From Actinoplanes aureus (lineage in GTDB: Bacteria > Actinomycetota > Actinomycetes > Mycobacteriales > Micromonosporaceae), in contig NZ_JADQTO010000015.1 in assembly GCF_015704865.1 (NCBI RefSeq), positions 157,565 through 221,564 of the forward strand: a stretch of DNA of 64,000 bases, given 5' to 3'. A program made the position numbers and the translations under genes. Shown one piece after another: positions 17,038 to 25,998 of this stretch. Under the pieces are notes generated by a model that made no database searches, was not told the DNA's origin, and worked only from the letters and a program-made list of their open reading frames with translations. Numbering within the stretch: the stretch's first letter is position 1; every line of letters starts with the position of its first letter.

Positions 17038-17454
17038 GCCGCCGCCCCAGACCGCGAGCTCACCACGGGCCAGGCAGACGATCAGTAAGCCGTCCGCACC
17101 GGTGACCGCCCACGACTCGGCGTCGTCGTCGACGTCCACCAGCAGTGCCGCTCCGCCGCGGAAGCCGATCTCCAGCTCCCCGGTGTCGCGGGCGCCGGCC
17201 GACTCGACGACGTCGCCGAGCAGCGTGGCGATCGCGTCCGACGGGTTGTCGCCGGGTTCTACGTCGTACCGGCCGGTGGGGCCGTCGAGATGCGCGACCG
17301 CCTCGATCAGCACCTGGCGGCCGCCGGTGAAGCCCAGGACGACGGCGTGGCCGAGCCACACGTACTCCAGCTGCTGCCCGACCAGCAGGTCGAGCGGCCG
17401 GCCTGGTTCCGGACGCGGTGCGGCGTCCCGGCCGGCGACCATGAGTGGCACCAT
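17020..17454 (-). CDS. DUF6188-like hypothetical protein
   Basis: 144 residues from ATG 17454 (GAGGTG just upstream; GTG 17460 and later ATGs are also possible). The N-terminal half has DLLVGQQLEYVWLGHAVVLG followed by FTGGRQVLIEAVAHL, a beta-rich pattern that I associate with actinobacterial DUF6188 proteins, and the C-terminal half ends SWAVTGADGLLIVCLARGEL. These small soluble proteins often sit near polymorphic toxin or immunity genes, but nothing here supports that role. Convergent with the sigma factor gene (18-bp overlap). Confidence 0.6.
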   Translation of the reverse strand: MVPLMVAGRDAAPRPEPGRPLDLLVGQQLEYVWLGHAVVLGFTGGRQVLIEAVAHLDGPTGRYDVEPGDNPSDAIATLLGDVVESAGARDTGELEIGFRGGAALLVDVDDDAESWAVTGADGLLIVCLARGELAVWGGGSGGRV

Positions 17455-17554
17455 GAACACCTCGATCGGCTCGTCGGGCTACGTGATGGCTGACCGTAGC
17501 CCGGCGTTCCATAAGAAATCCTTAACGGCAACCCCGTGTTCAAGGTCGCGAAAC

Positions 17555-17584
17555 TTGATTCATTCCAGAAAAGGGGACTAAGGT
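17555..17584 (+). promoter_or_regulatory. furA promoter, probably giving a leaderless transcript
   Basis: TTGATT at 17555-17560 and TAAGGT at 17579-17584, spacer 18 bp. The -10 ends 7 nt before ATG 17592, so transcription would begin at or next to the start codon, and no ribosome-binding site precedes it. The string ATTCCAGAAAAGGGG in the spacer resembles what I remember of furA upstream regions in mycobacteria. An AT-rich dyad TAAG-N5-CTTA at 17512-17524 is a second possible FurA site. Confidence 0.5.
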
Positions 17585-17591
17585 CTCCGGC

Positions 17592-18026
17592 ATGACGTCC
17601 GACTTCGAGGCGCAGCTACGAGCCGTCTCGTTGCGCGTGACCCGGCCACGCCTGGCGGTCCTCGCCGCACTGCGCGACCACCCGCACGTCGACACCGACG
17701 CGGTGATCGACCTGGTGCGTGCTGATCACCCCACCGTCTCCCACCAGGCGGTCTACGATGTGCTGCGTGCGCTCACCGACACCGGTCTGGTGCGCCGCAT
17801 CCAGCCCGCCGGTGCGACCGCCCGCTACGAGTCGCGGGCGACGGACAACCACCACCATGTCGTGTGCCGTTCCTGCGGTGCCATCGCCGACGTCGACTGT
17901 GCGGTCGGCCACGCCCCCTGTCTCACTGCCTCGGACGACCACGGGTTCGTGGTCGACGAGGCAGAAGTCGTCTATTGGGGCATCTGCCCCGACTGCGTGA
18001 CCCGTTCGGAAGAAGGAAACAGATGA
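17592..18026 (+). CDS. furA: Fur-family regulator (FurA/CatR type)
   Basis: 144 residues. Winged helix (about 1-85: SLRVTRPRLAVLAAL, HPTVSHQAVYDVLRALTDTG) and metal-binding dimerisation domain (HHHVVCRSCGAIADVDC with the first CxxC, ICPDCV with the second). It overlaps katG by ATGA, the classic actinobacterial furA-katG arrangement in which FurA represses its own operon and oxidation relieves repression. The transcript appears leaderless. Confidence 0.92.
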   Translation: MTSDFEAQLRAVSLRVTRPRLAVLAALRDHPHVDTDAVIDLVRADHPTVSHQAVYDVLRALTDTGLVRRIQPAGATARYESRATDNHHHVVCRSCGAIADVDCAVGHAPCLTASDDHGFVVDEAEVVYWGICPDCVTRSEEGNR

Positions 18027-20257
18027 GCGACATCAACGACCCGAAGTCGACCGGTTGTCCGGTCGCGCACGACTCCGTCACCGCGAGCGGCAGCGAGAGC
18101 GAGAACCCGGCGATCGACTCGCCGACCCCGAAGACCGGCGGGCGCCCGCGTACCAATCGGGACTGGTGGCCCAACCAGCTCGACCTGTCGGTGCTGCACG
18201 CGCACTCGCCCAAGGGCAACCCGCTGCCCGGCTTCAGCTACGCCAAGGAGTTCGAGAAGCTCGACGTCGATGCCCTCAAGCAGGACATCGTCACGGTCCT
18301 CACCACCTCGCAGGACTGGTGGCCGGCCGACTTCGGCCACTACGGCGGTCTGATGATCCGGCTCAGCTGGCACGCCGCGGGCACCTACCGCATCCACGAC
18401 GGCCGTGGTGGCGCCGGTGACGGCGGGCAGCGTTTCGCTCCGCTCAACAGCTGGCCGGACAACGCCAACCTGGACAAGGCCCGGCGTCTGCTGTGGCCCG
18501 TGAAGGCCAAGTACGGCCAGAAGGTCTCCTGGGCCGACCTGCTCGTGCTCGCCGGCAACGTGGCCCTGGAGTCGATGGGCTTCAAGACCTTCGGCTTCGG
18601 CTTCGGCCGCGTGGACATCTGGGAGCCCGAGGAGATCTTCTGGGGTCCGGAGGACACCTGGCTCGGCGACGAGCGCTACGCCTCCGAGAAGACGATGTCC
18701 GAGGGCGTCGGCGCGACCGAGATGGGTCTCATCTACGTCAACCCGGAGGGCCCGCGTGGTAGCGCGGACCCGCTGGCCGCGGCGCACTTCATCCGGGAGA
18801 CGTTCGCCCGGATGGCGATGAACGACGAGGAGACCGTCGCGCTGATCGCCGGCGGCCACACCTTCGGCAAGACCCACGGCGCCGGCGTCGCCGACAACCA
18901 CGTGGGCCCGGAGCCCGAGGGCGCCCCGATCGAGACGCAGGGCCTGGGCTGGCTGAGCACCCACGGCACCGGCAAGGGCCCGGACACCATCACCAGCGGC
19001 CTCGAGGTCACCTGGACCGACCGGCCGACCCAGTGGAGCAACCGCTTCTTCGAGATCCTCTTCGGCTACGAGTGGGAGCTCACCACCAGCCCGGGCGGCG
19101 CGAAGCAGTGGGTCGCCAAGACCACCGACGAGATCATCCCGGACGCGTACGACCCGGCCAAGAAGCACCGGCCGACGATGCTCACGACCGACCTGTCGCT
19201 GCGCGTCGACCCGGCGTACGAGAAGATCTCCCGCCGGTTCCTGGAGAACCCGGACGAGTTCGCGCTGGCCTTCGCCAAGGCCTGGTACAAGCTGCTGCAC
19301 CGCGACATGGGCCCGGTCCGGCGCTTCCTCGGCCCGTGGGTCCCGGAGGCCCAGCTGTGGCAGGACCCGGTGCCGGCCGTCGACCACGAACTGGTGTCCG
19401 ACGCCGACGTCGCGGCTCTCAAGGCGAAGGTCCTCGAGGCCGGCCTGAGCACCGCCCAGCTGGTCTCCACCGCCTGGGCGTCGGCCGCCTCCTACCGGTC
19501 CACCGACAAGCGCGGTGGCGCCAACGGCGCCCGGATCCGCCTCGAGCCGCAGCGCGGCTGGGAGGTCAACCAGCCGGTCGCGCCGGTGGTGGACGCCCTC
19601 GAGCAGATCCGGCAGGAGTTCAACGCCGCCGGTGGCGCGAAGATCTCCCTGGCTGACCTGATCGTGCTGGCCGGCTCGGCCGCCGTGGAGAAGGCGGCGC
19701 GGGACGCCGGCGTCCCGGTGACCGTGCCGTTCCACCCGGGCCGCACCGACGCCTCCCAGGAGCAGACCGACGTCGAGTCGTTCAAGGTCCTCGAGCCGCG
19801 CGCCGACGGTTTCCGCAACTACCTGCGCCCGGGCGAGAAGACCCAGCCGGAGGTACTGCTCGTCGACCGGGCGTACATGCTGAACCTGACCGCGCCGGAG
19901 ATGACCGTCCTGGTCGGCGGCCTGCGCTCGCTCGGCAACAACTTCGGCGGCAGCCGGCACGGTGTGCTCACCGACAAGCCGGGCGTGCTCACCAACGACT
20001 TCTTCGTCAACCTGCTCTCCCCCGGCACCCGGTGGAAGGCGTCGGAGTCCGAGGAGAACGTGTACGAGATCCGGGACTTCACCACCGACGAGGTGAAGTT
20101 CACCGCCACCGCGGTCGACCTGATCTTCGGCTCCAACTCGCAGCTGCGTGCCATCGCCGAGGTGTACGCCAGCTCGGACGCCCGCGAGAAGTTCGTGACC
20201 GACTTCGTCGCGGCCTGGACCAAGGTCATGGAGCTCGACCGCTTCGACCTGTCCTGA
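18023..20257 (+). CDS. katG: Catalase-peroxidase KatG
   Basis: 744 residues, full length with the duplicated peroxidase domains. Distal haem side: Arg113, Trp116, His117 (LSWHAAGTYR). The Met-Tyr-Trp adduct residues are Trp116, Tyr238 (LIYVNPEGP) and Met264. Proximal ligand His279 in GGHTFGKTHG. Detoxifies hydrogen peroxide by catalase and peroxidase activity; homologues also activate isoniazid. ATG 18023 overlaps the furA stop (ATGA) and AGAAGGA lies upstream. A strong terminator follows at 20274-20303. Confidence 0.97.
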   Translation: MSDINDPKSTGCPVAHDSVTASGSESENPAIDSPTPKTGGRPRTNRDWWPNQLDLSVLHAHSPKGNPLPGFSYAKEFEKLDVDALKQDIVTVLTTSQDWWPADFGHYGGLMIRLSWHAAGTYRIHDGRGGAGDGGQRFAPLNSWPDNANLDKARRLLWPVKAKYGQKVSWADLLVLAGNVALESMGFKTFGFGFGRVDIWEPEEIFWGPEDTWLGDERYASEKTMSEGVGATEMGLIYVNPEGPRGSADPLAAAHFIRETFARMAMNDEETVALIAGGHTFGKTHGAGVADNHVGPEPEGAPIETQGLGWLSTHGTGKGPDTITSGLEVTWTDRPTQWSNRFFEILFGYEWELTTSPGGAKQWVAKTTDEIIPDAYDPAKKHRPTMLTTDLSLRVDPAYEKISRRFLENPDEFALAFAKAWYKLLHRDMGPVRRFLGPWVPEAQLWQDPVPAVDHELVSDADVAALKAKVLEAGLSTAQLVSTAWASAASYRSTDKRGGANGARIRLEPQRGWEVNQPVAPVVDALEQIRQEFNAAGGAKISLADLIVLAGSAAVEKAARDAGVPVTVPFHPGRTDASQEQTDVESFKVLEPRADGFRNYLRPGEKTQPEVLLVDRAYMLNLTAPEMTVLVGGLRSLGNNFGGSRHGVLTDKPGVLTNDFFVNLLSPGTRWKASESEENVYEIRDFTTDEVKFTATAVDLIFGSNSQLRAIAEVYASSDAREKFVTDFVAAWTKVMELDRFDLS

Positions 20258-20273
20258 TCCTTCGGTAAAACGA

Positions 20274-20303
20274 ACGAGCCCCGGCCGATCGGCCGGGGCT
20301 CGT
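20274..20303. terminator. Perfect-palindrome bidirectional terminator
   Basis: A 30-bp perfect palindrome with two 15-bp arms (ACGAGCCCCGGCCGA and its complement), no loop bases beyond the fold, followed by CCCGTTT on the plus strand and preceded by AAAACGA (TCGTTTT on the minus strand). It lies between the convergent katG and peptidase genes and probably serves both. Confidence 0.85.
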
Positions 20304-20311
20304 CCCGTTTC

Positions 20312-21373
20312 TCAGTTGCCGTTGATCGACCAGTGCCACGGCTCGGACGGCAGGTTCACGAACCCGTACCGGCCGGCGTTGGCGGCCAGCCACTTGAAGG
20401 CCTTGCTCTTCCGGCTCGTGATGCTCTTCCCGCCGGACGAGATGTCGATCGCCAGGCCGAGCTCGTGCAGGGACCGGCCGGGGATCGCGGTCGGCACCCG
20501 GCACGACGAGGACGGCGCGGTCCAGACGTCCGGGCAGCCGTTGGACTTGCGCAACGCGATCTGCTGCTGCTTCGTCCGGAAGCCACCGCCGGAGAGCCGG
20601 ACGCCCGACTTGGCCGCGTCGTCGACCATCCGCTGGAACGAGAACGCGACGATCCGGTTGACCGTGACGCCGTACACCTTCGTGGTCTGCGCCGCGGTGA
20701 ACCGGGACCGGGTCTGGGTGACCACCTCGTCGCTGATCGCCGTGGCCTGCGCCGCCAGGGCCACCCGGGTCTTCGGCCACGCGGTGATCGTTGCCTGGGC
20801 GTTGCTGACCGCCCGGACCGCTGCCTGATGCGCGGTCGTGGCCGCGGTCACCTGACGGTTCGCCACGGTGTACGCCGACCGCGCGGCCTTCAGCGCCGCC
20901 GCCGTCTTGCCGGCCGTGGCCGCGCGAGCCTGGACCATCCGGTCGGCCGCCGTCAGCGCCTTCTGCGCCTTGGCGACCCGGCTGCTCCGGTACGGCCGCT
21001 GCTTCTTCACGGCCCGCAGGGCCTTCTTCGCCGCGGCCGCCGTGGCCTTCGCCGTGGCGAGCTTCGCGGTGGCCGTCCGGTGCGCGGTGCTCGCGCGGGT
21101 CGCGGTCGCCGCCGTGGTGGTCTGCGCCTTCCGTGCCTCGGCGATCGCGCTGGTCCGGGCCGGCACCGCGGCGCGCAGGCCGGGCAGCTGCGCGGTCAGG
21201 CGTACCGCCTGCGTCTCCAGGTTGAGCTTGCGGCGCATCACCTGCGCCCAGGTCGTGCCGGCGGACGCCTTGGCGGTGGCGGCCTGCGCCGGCACGCCGG
21301 CTCCACCGGTGACGATCAAAAACGCGAGTGCGGGTACGACGAACCGCCGTCCCACCTTGTCTTTTCCGTTCAC
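20312..21373 (-). CDS. Secreted M15/VanY-type peptidase with long alanine-rich coiled-coil
   Basis: 353 residues from GTG 21373 (GGGGAGGGG upstream). Signal peptide about 1-30 ending AGVPAQAA. A long Ala/Lys/Arg/Thr-rich helical region (about 35-225) is probably a coiled coil or spacer reaching into the wall. The C-terminal D-alanyl-D-alanine carboxypeptidase-like domain (about 235-353) has metal-ligand and catalytic motifs GGGFRTKQQQIALR, SLHELGLAIDIS and EPWHWSING. Likely a cell-wall peptidoglycan hydrolase. Convergent with katG. Confidence 0.85.
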   Translation of the reverse strand: MNGKDKVGRRFVVPALAFLIVTGGAGVPAQAATAKASAGTTWAQVMRRKLNLETQAVRLTAQLPGLRAAVPARTSAIAEARKAQTTTAATATRASTAHRTATAKLATAKATAAAAKKALRAVKKQRPYRSSRVAKAQKALTAADRMVQARAATAGKTAAALKAARSAYTVANRQVTAATTAHQAAVRAVSNAQATITAWPKTRVALAAQATAISDEVVTQTRSRFTAAQTTKVYGVTVNRIVAFSFQRMVDDAAKSGVRLSGGGFRTKQQQIALRKSNGCPDVWTAPSSSCRVPTAIPGRSLHELGLAIDISSGGKSITSRKSKAFKWLAANAGRYGFVNLPSEPWHWSINGN

Positions 21374-21478
21374 TGCGCTGCCCCTCCCCAGGTCGCTGAC
21401 GCCGGAGAGTCGAATCGGCGGCGTCAACACCCAGGTGAGGAATCCAGCGTTGTCAACCGGTTGCAGCGCGGACGGGGC

Positions 21479-22408
21479 CTACCGCAGGGCTCGCCAGGCG
21501 ACGAACGCGCCGGCCAGAGCGAGTCCCACCCAGGACTTCCGTCTCTTCTCGCGCACCGCCTCGGCCGCCGGCGGCAACGGTGCGAAGACGTTGCCGTTGT
21601 GCGGTTCCACCCGCTCCCGGGACAGCCCGCCCACCCGCATCAGCGGGCCGACCAGCACGTCGTACAGCGCGGGCGTCGCCACGAACCCGAAGTTGATGAG
21701 CCGGTTCGCGGCACCGACGGTCACGGTGGCCCGCGGCCGGCGCGCGCAGCGAACGATCGCCGCGGCCACCTTCTCCGGCGAGTCCACCGGCGGCGGGGGC
21801 TGCCCGAAGCGGCCCGCGAAGTTGGCGGCGTTGCGGTAGATCGGGGTGTCCACGGCACCGGGCGACACCAGGCAGACATGGATGCCCGGGGCGTCCCGGG
21901 TCTCCAGCCGCAGGGCCCGGACCAGGGCGCGCAGTCCCCACTTGCTCGTCACGTAGGAGCTCGTGTACGGCGTGACGACGGTACCCAGCAGCGAACCCCC
22001 GAAGATCAGAACCCCGCTGCCCTGCGCCCGGAACCGCGCCAGCGCGACCCGGGCCACCGTCGCGGCGCCGAGCAGGTCGGTGGTCACCACCCGGTCGAAG
22101 ACCTCGGCGGGGACGTCTTCGAACCGGCCGTACGCCATCACCGCCGCGGTGTGCACCCACACGTCGAGACGGCCGAACGCGGTCGTGGCGGCCGTTGCCA
22201 CCGCCTCCACCGTCTCCGGCTCGGTCACGTCGGCGACGGCGACTTGCACGCGCGCCCCGGCGGCACGGCACTCGGTGGCGACCTCCTCGAGCGCGGGCGC
22301 GGACCGGGAAGCCAGGACGAGGTTGGCACCGGCTCGGGCGTAGGCGAGCGCGGTGGCCCGCCCGACGCCGCTGGAGGCTCCGGTGATGACGACGGTTTCG
22401 GTGAGCAC
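21479..22408 (-). CDS. Short-chain dehydrogenase with C-terminal membrane anchor
   Basis: 309 residues. Classical SDR: TGASSGVGRATALAYARAGA (cofactor loop), VADVTEP, then catalytic residues in IFGGSLLG (Ser) and YTSSYVTSKWGLRAL (Tyr/Lys). A C-terminal extension includes basic EKRRKSWVG followed by a short hydrophobic end (LALAGAFVAW), suggesting membrane association. The substrate is unknown; the C-terminal layout occurs in lipid- or steroid-related SDRs. GTG start at 22408. Confidence 0.82.
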   Translation of the reverse strand: MLTETVVITGASSGVGRATALAYARAGANLVLASRSAPALEEVATECRAAGARVQVAVADVTEPETVEAVATAATTAFGRLDVWVHTAAVMAYGRFEDVPAEVFDRVVTTDLLGAATVARVALARFRAQGSGVLIFGGSLLGTVVTPYTSSYVTSKWGLRALVRALRLETRDAPGIHVCLVSPGAVDTPIYRNAANFAGRFGQPPPPVDSPEKVAAAIVRCARRPRATVTVGAANRLINFGFVATPALYDVLVGPLMRVGGLSRERVEPHNGNVFAPLPPAAEAVREKRRKSWVGLALAGAFVAWRALR

Positions 22409-22586
22409 GGTACCGGCTTACCCGCGCGGGCCGCGCTGATGCGCTATCGGCGCAGGCCGTTGAGGGCCATGGTGACATGGAGACGTGGGCCGCCTGGGAA
22501 CGGACCAGCCGCGCCGCCGAGCACGCCGTCCCCGCACCCTGACAGCGCCGAAACCCTTCGGCGCCAGGTCCGCTTCCCGCTTGCGC

Positions 22587-22658
22587 CTTTTCGGGGTACG
22601 GGAGCCGGCCGTCACGCCGAAACCACCCCGTCCCCGCTTGCCGGCGCGAGCAAGCCGG
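22587..22658 (-). repeat. Dispersed intergenic repeat, copy 1 (inverted)
   Basis: On the minus strand this reads GGCTTGCTCGCGCCGGCAAG, then GCGGGGACGGGGTGGTTTCG, then ...CGTACCCCGAAAAG. It matches the right two thirds of the copy at 46404-46520. It lies in the gene-free stretch 22409-22886 together with copy 2. Confidence 0.6.
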
Positions 22659-22769
22659 TGCGCACGGCCCCACCGCGACCGCCGGGCCCAGGCAGGCGCC
22701 GCGCGTACCCCCGTTTCAGCGACCCGCGGCAACCACGCCGCCGCCCGCAACCGCGCGTTCCACCCGCCC

Positions 22770-22876
22770 GGGCCCGGCGGGGCGGTGGGGCCAGGTGCCG
22801 CGCTCCGATCGCGCGGGAGAGCGGGGACGGCCAGGATTTCCGCGACTGCGCCGACCCGTACCGTGAAAGGTCTTTC
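22770..22876 (+). repeat. Dispersed intergenic repeat, copy 2
   Basis: Shares with the copy at 58007-58100 the order CCCGGCGG, GCGGTGGGGCC, GATCGCGCGGGAG, GCGGGGAC and a terminal ACCCGTACCGTGAAAGG-like end. The rest of the gene-free stretch 22409-22886 contains no credible ORF. Confidence 0.6.
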
Positions 22877-22886
22877 TCGGATGGAA

Positions 22887-23174
22887 TCAGCGGAGGGCGC
22901 GAGCGAGGGCCAGGCCACCGAGGGCGATGCTCAGCAGGCCGAGTGCTACGGCGATGACCGCGCCGGCCAGGCCGTTGCCGGTGCCCAGGCCGCCGGCGGA
23001 GTTGGCGGCGTGCAGCCCGCCGACGACGGCGCTGACCAGGCCCGCGGCCAGGGCGAACAGCGAACCGGTGCGGCCGGCGCGGGCCAGCGAGCGCCAGCCG
23101 ACGATGACGCCGGCCAGCGCCAGCACGGCGATAACGGTGGGTATCAGGCGGCCGGAGCCGAGTTCGTATTCCAT
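22887..23174 (-). CDS. Small membrane protein, DUF6223-like
   Basis: 95 residues with three hydrophobic segments (about 9-25, 36-55, 66-90): IPTVIAVLALAGVIVGWRSL, SLFALAAGLVSAVVGGLHAA, then a Gly/Leu-rich final helix. ATG 23174 has GGGAG upstream. It matches my memory of the DUF6223 family of small actinobacterial membrane proteins of unknown role. It is divergent from the two-component genes at 23331 and may be under their control. Confidence 0.65.
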   Translation of the reverse strand: MEYELGSGRLIPTVIAVLALAGVIVGWRSLARAGRTGSLFALAAGLVSAVVGGLHAANSAGGLGTGNGLAGAVIAVALGLLSIALGGLALARALR

Positions 23175-23330
23175 CGGGATCTCCCTTCTCGAAATGGTGT
23201 CGGGTCGATCGTCGGCTGTGCCGGCCGCCGCGGGCGTCTGCCGGCGGGCGGCACGTGGTACGCCCCGGGGCGTACGCCGGCGCGCTCTCCGGCGTATGAG
23301 CCGGCCGGCCGGGCCGCCTAGGATCACGGC

Positions 23331-24440
23331 ATGTCGTTCCGCCCGCCGGTCTGGGCTCAGGATCTGCTGCTGGCGCTCTTCATCACGGTGATGCAGGTCC
23401 AGGGCACCGTCGTGCGCAACGACGGGGAGAACCTGGGGCCGCTGGCATACCTGCTGCTGGTCGTCGGTGGCGCGGTCGTGGCCGTGCGCCGCCGCTGGCC
23501 GGTCGCGGTGTTCGGGGTCAGCGCGCTCGCGAGCGTGGCGTACTACTCGCTCGGCTTTCCGGACGGGCCGGGCTGGCTGGGTCTGTTCGTGGCGCTCTAC
23601 ACGCTCACCGCCCTCGGTGACGGGCGCCGTTCGGTGCGGACGGCCACCGCGGGCATCGGGATCCTGACGGTGTGCTGGCTGGTCACCGCCATCGGCGTGG
23701 AGCCGCCGGAGGCGATCGGCTGGGTGTTCTTCCGGATCGGCGCCTCGGTGATGAGCGCGGCGCTCGGTGAGAGCGTCCGATCGCGAAAGGTCATCGCGGC
23801 CGACGCGGTGGAGCGCGCCCGGCAGGAGACCCGCGCCCGGGTCGACGAGGAACGGCTGCGGATCGCGCGCGAGGTCCACGACACCGTCGCGCACGCGATC
23901 GCGATCATCAACGTGCAGTCCGGGGTGACCGCGCACGTGCTGGACAAACGACCGGAGCAGGCGCGCGCCGCGCTACAGGTGATCGAGCAGACCAGCGCGC
24001 GTGCGCTTCAGGAGATGCGGACCGTCCTCGGCGTCCTCGACGACGGCCGGCGGCCGCTGCCCGGGCTGGAGGCGATCGACGACCTGGCCGCCGAGGCGCG
24101 CAAGGCGGGGCTGGAGGTGGACGTCGCGGCGGCCGGTTCGCCGCCGGGGGTGCCGGGCGCGGTGGGCAGTGCCGTGTACCGGATCGTGCAGGAGTCGATC
24201 ACCAATGTGATCCGCCACGCCGGGGCGACGCGGGTCACGGTCGCGCTGGACTACAACGCCGACACCGTGCGGGTCCGGGTGGCGGACGACGGTGACGGGC
24301 CCACCGGAGCCGGTGTGCCGGGCCGCGGGATCCTCGGCATGCGGGAGCGCTGCCACCTCCTCGGCGGGGAGCTCGACGCCGGGCCGCTGCCGGGTGGGGG
24401 CTTCGCGGTCACCGCCCGCCTGCCGCTGGCCGCGGCATGA
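23331..24440 (+). CDS. NarL-type sensor histidine kinase
   Basis: 369 residues. Four to five N-terminal TM helices (about 8-145) without a separate extracellular domain, then HisKA_3 with REVHDTVAHAIAIINVQSG (His183), and a HATPase domain (VQESITNVIRHAGATRV, DDGDGPTGAGVPGRGILGMR). Typical intramembrane-sensing kinase of the actinobacterial NarL group, often linked to cell-envelope stress. It overlaps the response regulator gene by ATGA. Confidence 0.9.
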   Translation: MSFRPPVWAQDLLLALFITVMQVQGTVVRNDGENLGPLAYLLLVVGGAVVAVRRRWPVAVFGVSALASVAYYSLGFPDGPGWLGLFVALYTLTALGDGRRSVRTATAGIGILTVCWLVTAIGVEPPEAIGWVFFRIGASVMSAALGESVRSRKVIAADAVERARQETRARVDEERLRIAREVHDTVAHAIAIINVQSGVTAHVLDKRPEQARAALQVIEQTSARALQEMRTVLGVLDDGRRPLPGLEAIDDLAAEARKAGLEVDVAAAGSPPGVPGAVGSAVYRIVQESITNVIRHAGATRVTVALDYNADTVRVRVADDGDGPTGAGVPGRGILGMRERCHLLGGELDAGPLPGGGFAVTARLPLAAA

Positions 24441-25096
24441 CTCTCAAGGTGCTGCTCGCCGACGACGAGCGCCTGGTGCGGTCCGGGTTCCGGCTGCTGC
24501 TCGACACCGAGGACGACATCACCGTGGTGGGCGAGGCCGCCACCGGCGCCGAGGCCGTGGAGCTGGCCCGGTCCACCCGGCCGGACGTGGTGCTCATGGA
24601 CATCCGGATGCCGAAGATGGACGGTATCGAGGCGACCCGGCAGATCGCCTCGACAAACGGGCTCCAGCAGGTCCGGGTGCTCATTCTGACCACGTACGAC
24701 ACCGACGAGTACGTCTTCGACGGTTTGCAGGCCGGGGCCAGCGGCTTCCTGCTCAAGGACGCCGGCCCGGCCGAGCTGCTGCACGCCATCCGGGTGGTCG
24801 CCGCCGGCGAGGCCCTGCTCGCGCCGCGGATCACCCGCCGGCTGATCGCCCAGTTCACCGCGCGGCGTACCGCCGGGCAGGCCGCGCGGCAGCGGCTCGC
24901 CGTCCTGACCGAGCGGGAACGCGAGGTGGTGACGCTGGTGGGTCAGGGCCTGCGCAACGACGAGATCGGCGCGGCCCTGTTCCTCAGCCCGGACACCGCG
25001 CGTACCCACGTCAGCCGCGCGATGGGAAAGCTCGGCGCCCGCGACCGGGCACAACTCGTGGTGATCGCCTACCAGACCGGGCTGGTCACGCCGTAG
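24437..25096 (+). CDS. NarL/LuxR-family response regulator
   Basis: 219 residues. Receiver with VLLADDERLVRSG and phosphoacceptor Asp55 (VVLMDIRMPKMDG); LuxR-type helix-turn-helix near the C-terminus (LTEREREVVTLVGQGLRNDE, TARTHVSRAMGKLG). Partner of the kinase at 23331; co-translated by a 4-bp overlap. Targets are unknown; the flanking DUF6223-like and CPBP protease genes are candidates. Confidence 0.92.
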   Translation: MTLKVLLADDERLVRSGFRLLLDTEDDITVVGEAATGAEAVELARSTRPDVVLMDIRMPKMDGIEATRQIASTNGLQQVRVLILTTYDTDEYVFDGLQAGASGFLLKDAGPAELLHAIRVVAAGEALLAPRITRRLIAQFTARRTAGQAARQRLAVLTEREREVVTLVGQGLRNDEIGAALFLSPDTARTHVSRAMGKLGARDRAQLVVIAYQTGLVTP

Positions 25097-25107
25097 CCAG
25101 CCGGCGC

Positions 25108-25872
25108 TCAGGCCAGGCGGACCGCGGCCAGGGCCGCGGTGACCAGCAGGCCCAGGCCGTTGGTCGCCCAGTGCAGCGCGGCCGCCGCGAGCAGGCTGCC
25201 GCTGCGGCGCCGCAGCTCGCACAGCAGCAGGCCGGCCAGCGCGGTGAAACCGACCGCACCGAGCACGGCGAGGACCTGGCCGATGACGTCGGTGCCGAGC
25301 ACCGCGCCGACCGCCTCGTTGGCCTGCGCGAGGCGCAGCGACGGCAGGATGTGCCAGAGACCGAACAGCACCGATGAGGTGACGCTCGCCCAGACCGCGC
25401 CGCGGTGGCGGTTGACCATGCCGAGGAGTACGCCACGGAAGGCGACCTCCTCGAGCAGGACGGTGCCGAGCGGCACGACCACGAACGCGGTCATCAGGGC
25501 GGCGCTCAGGTGCAGGTGGTAGCGGACGTCGTCGAAGGCCGGCCGGGTCGCCGGGATGGCGACGCCGATCGCGTAGATCACGGCGACCGCGAGGACGGCG
25601 CCGACGGCGTACTTCAGACCGGGCACCAGCGTGCGCCGCGACAGGCCCATGTCGTGCCAGCTCAGGCCGGCGCGACGGCCGAGCAGGACCAGGCCCAGCG
25701 CGACGAGCGGGCCGGCCACCAGGCCGGTGTGCGGCGGACCGTACTTGGCGGCGACGTTGACCGCGGCCAGGACAACGATCATGGCGCCGAAGACGAGAGC
25801 CAGACGACGCCGCGACGGGTGCGCGGCCGGACGGGCGGGGATCGGAGTGCGATCAAGGGCGAGAATGGGCAT
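25108..25872 (-). CDS. CPBP-family intramembrane glutamic protease
   Basis: 254 residues from ATG 25872, 6-7 TM helices. Abi/CPBP motifs: EEVAFRG (residues 141-147, motif 1) and FGLWHILPSL (motif 2, His174); motif 3 would lie in LGTDVIGQVLAVLGAVGF, where the usual Asn/His is not obvious. Members are Rce1-like membrane proteases; some in bacteria act in bacteriocin immunity or release of membrane anchors. It converges on the NarL-type pair with 11 bp between, so it may be functionally unrelated. Confidence 0.82.
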   Translation of the reverse strand: MPILALDRTPIPARPAAHPSRRRLALVFGAMIVVLAAVNVAAKYGPPHTGLVAGPLVALGLVLLGRRAGLSWHDMGLSRRTLVPGLKYAVGAVLAVAVIYAIGVAIPATRPAFDDVRYHLHLSAALMTAFVVVPLGTVLLEEVAFRGVLLGMVNRHRGAVWASVTSSVLFGLWHILPSLRLAQANEAVGAVLGTDVIGQVLAVLGAVGFTALAGLLLCELRRRSGSLLAAAALHWATNGLGLLVTAALAAVRLA

Positions 25873-25998
25873 AGCGGGCCGAAGACTACCCGGAGTGGGG
25901 TGTCCACATCGGGCGAATGTAACGCTGTGTGACCTTAAACTCGTCACCCGCCCGTGGCCTGACCGATTCGGTCCAGATCGCGCCGGTAGGGTACGCGC

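Noticed and set aside
20868..21180. Tandem repeats inside the M15 peptidase gene
   Set aside because: The Ala/Lys/Thr-rich coding region is compositionally repetitive, but no exact repeat unit could be defined.
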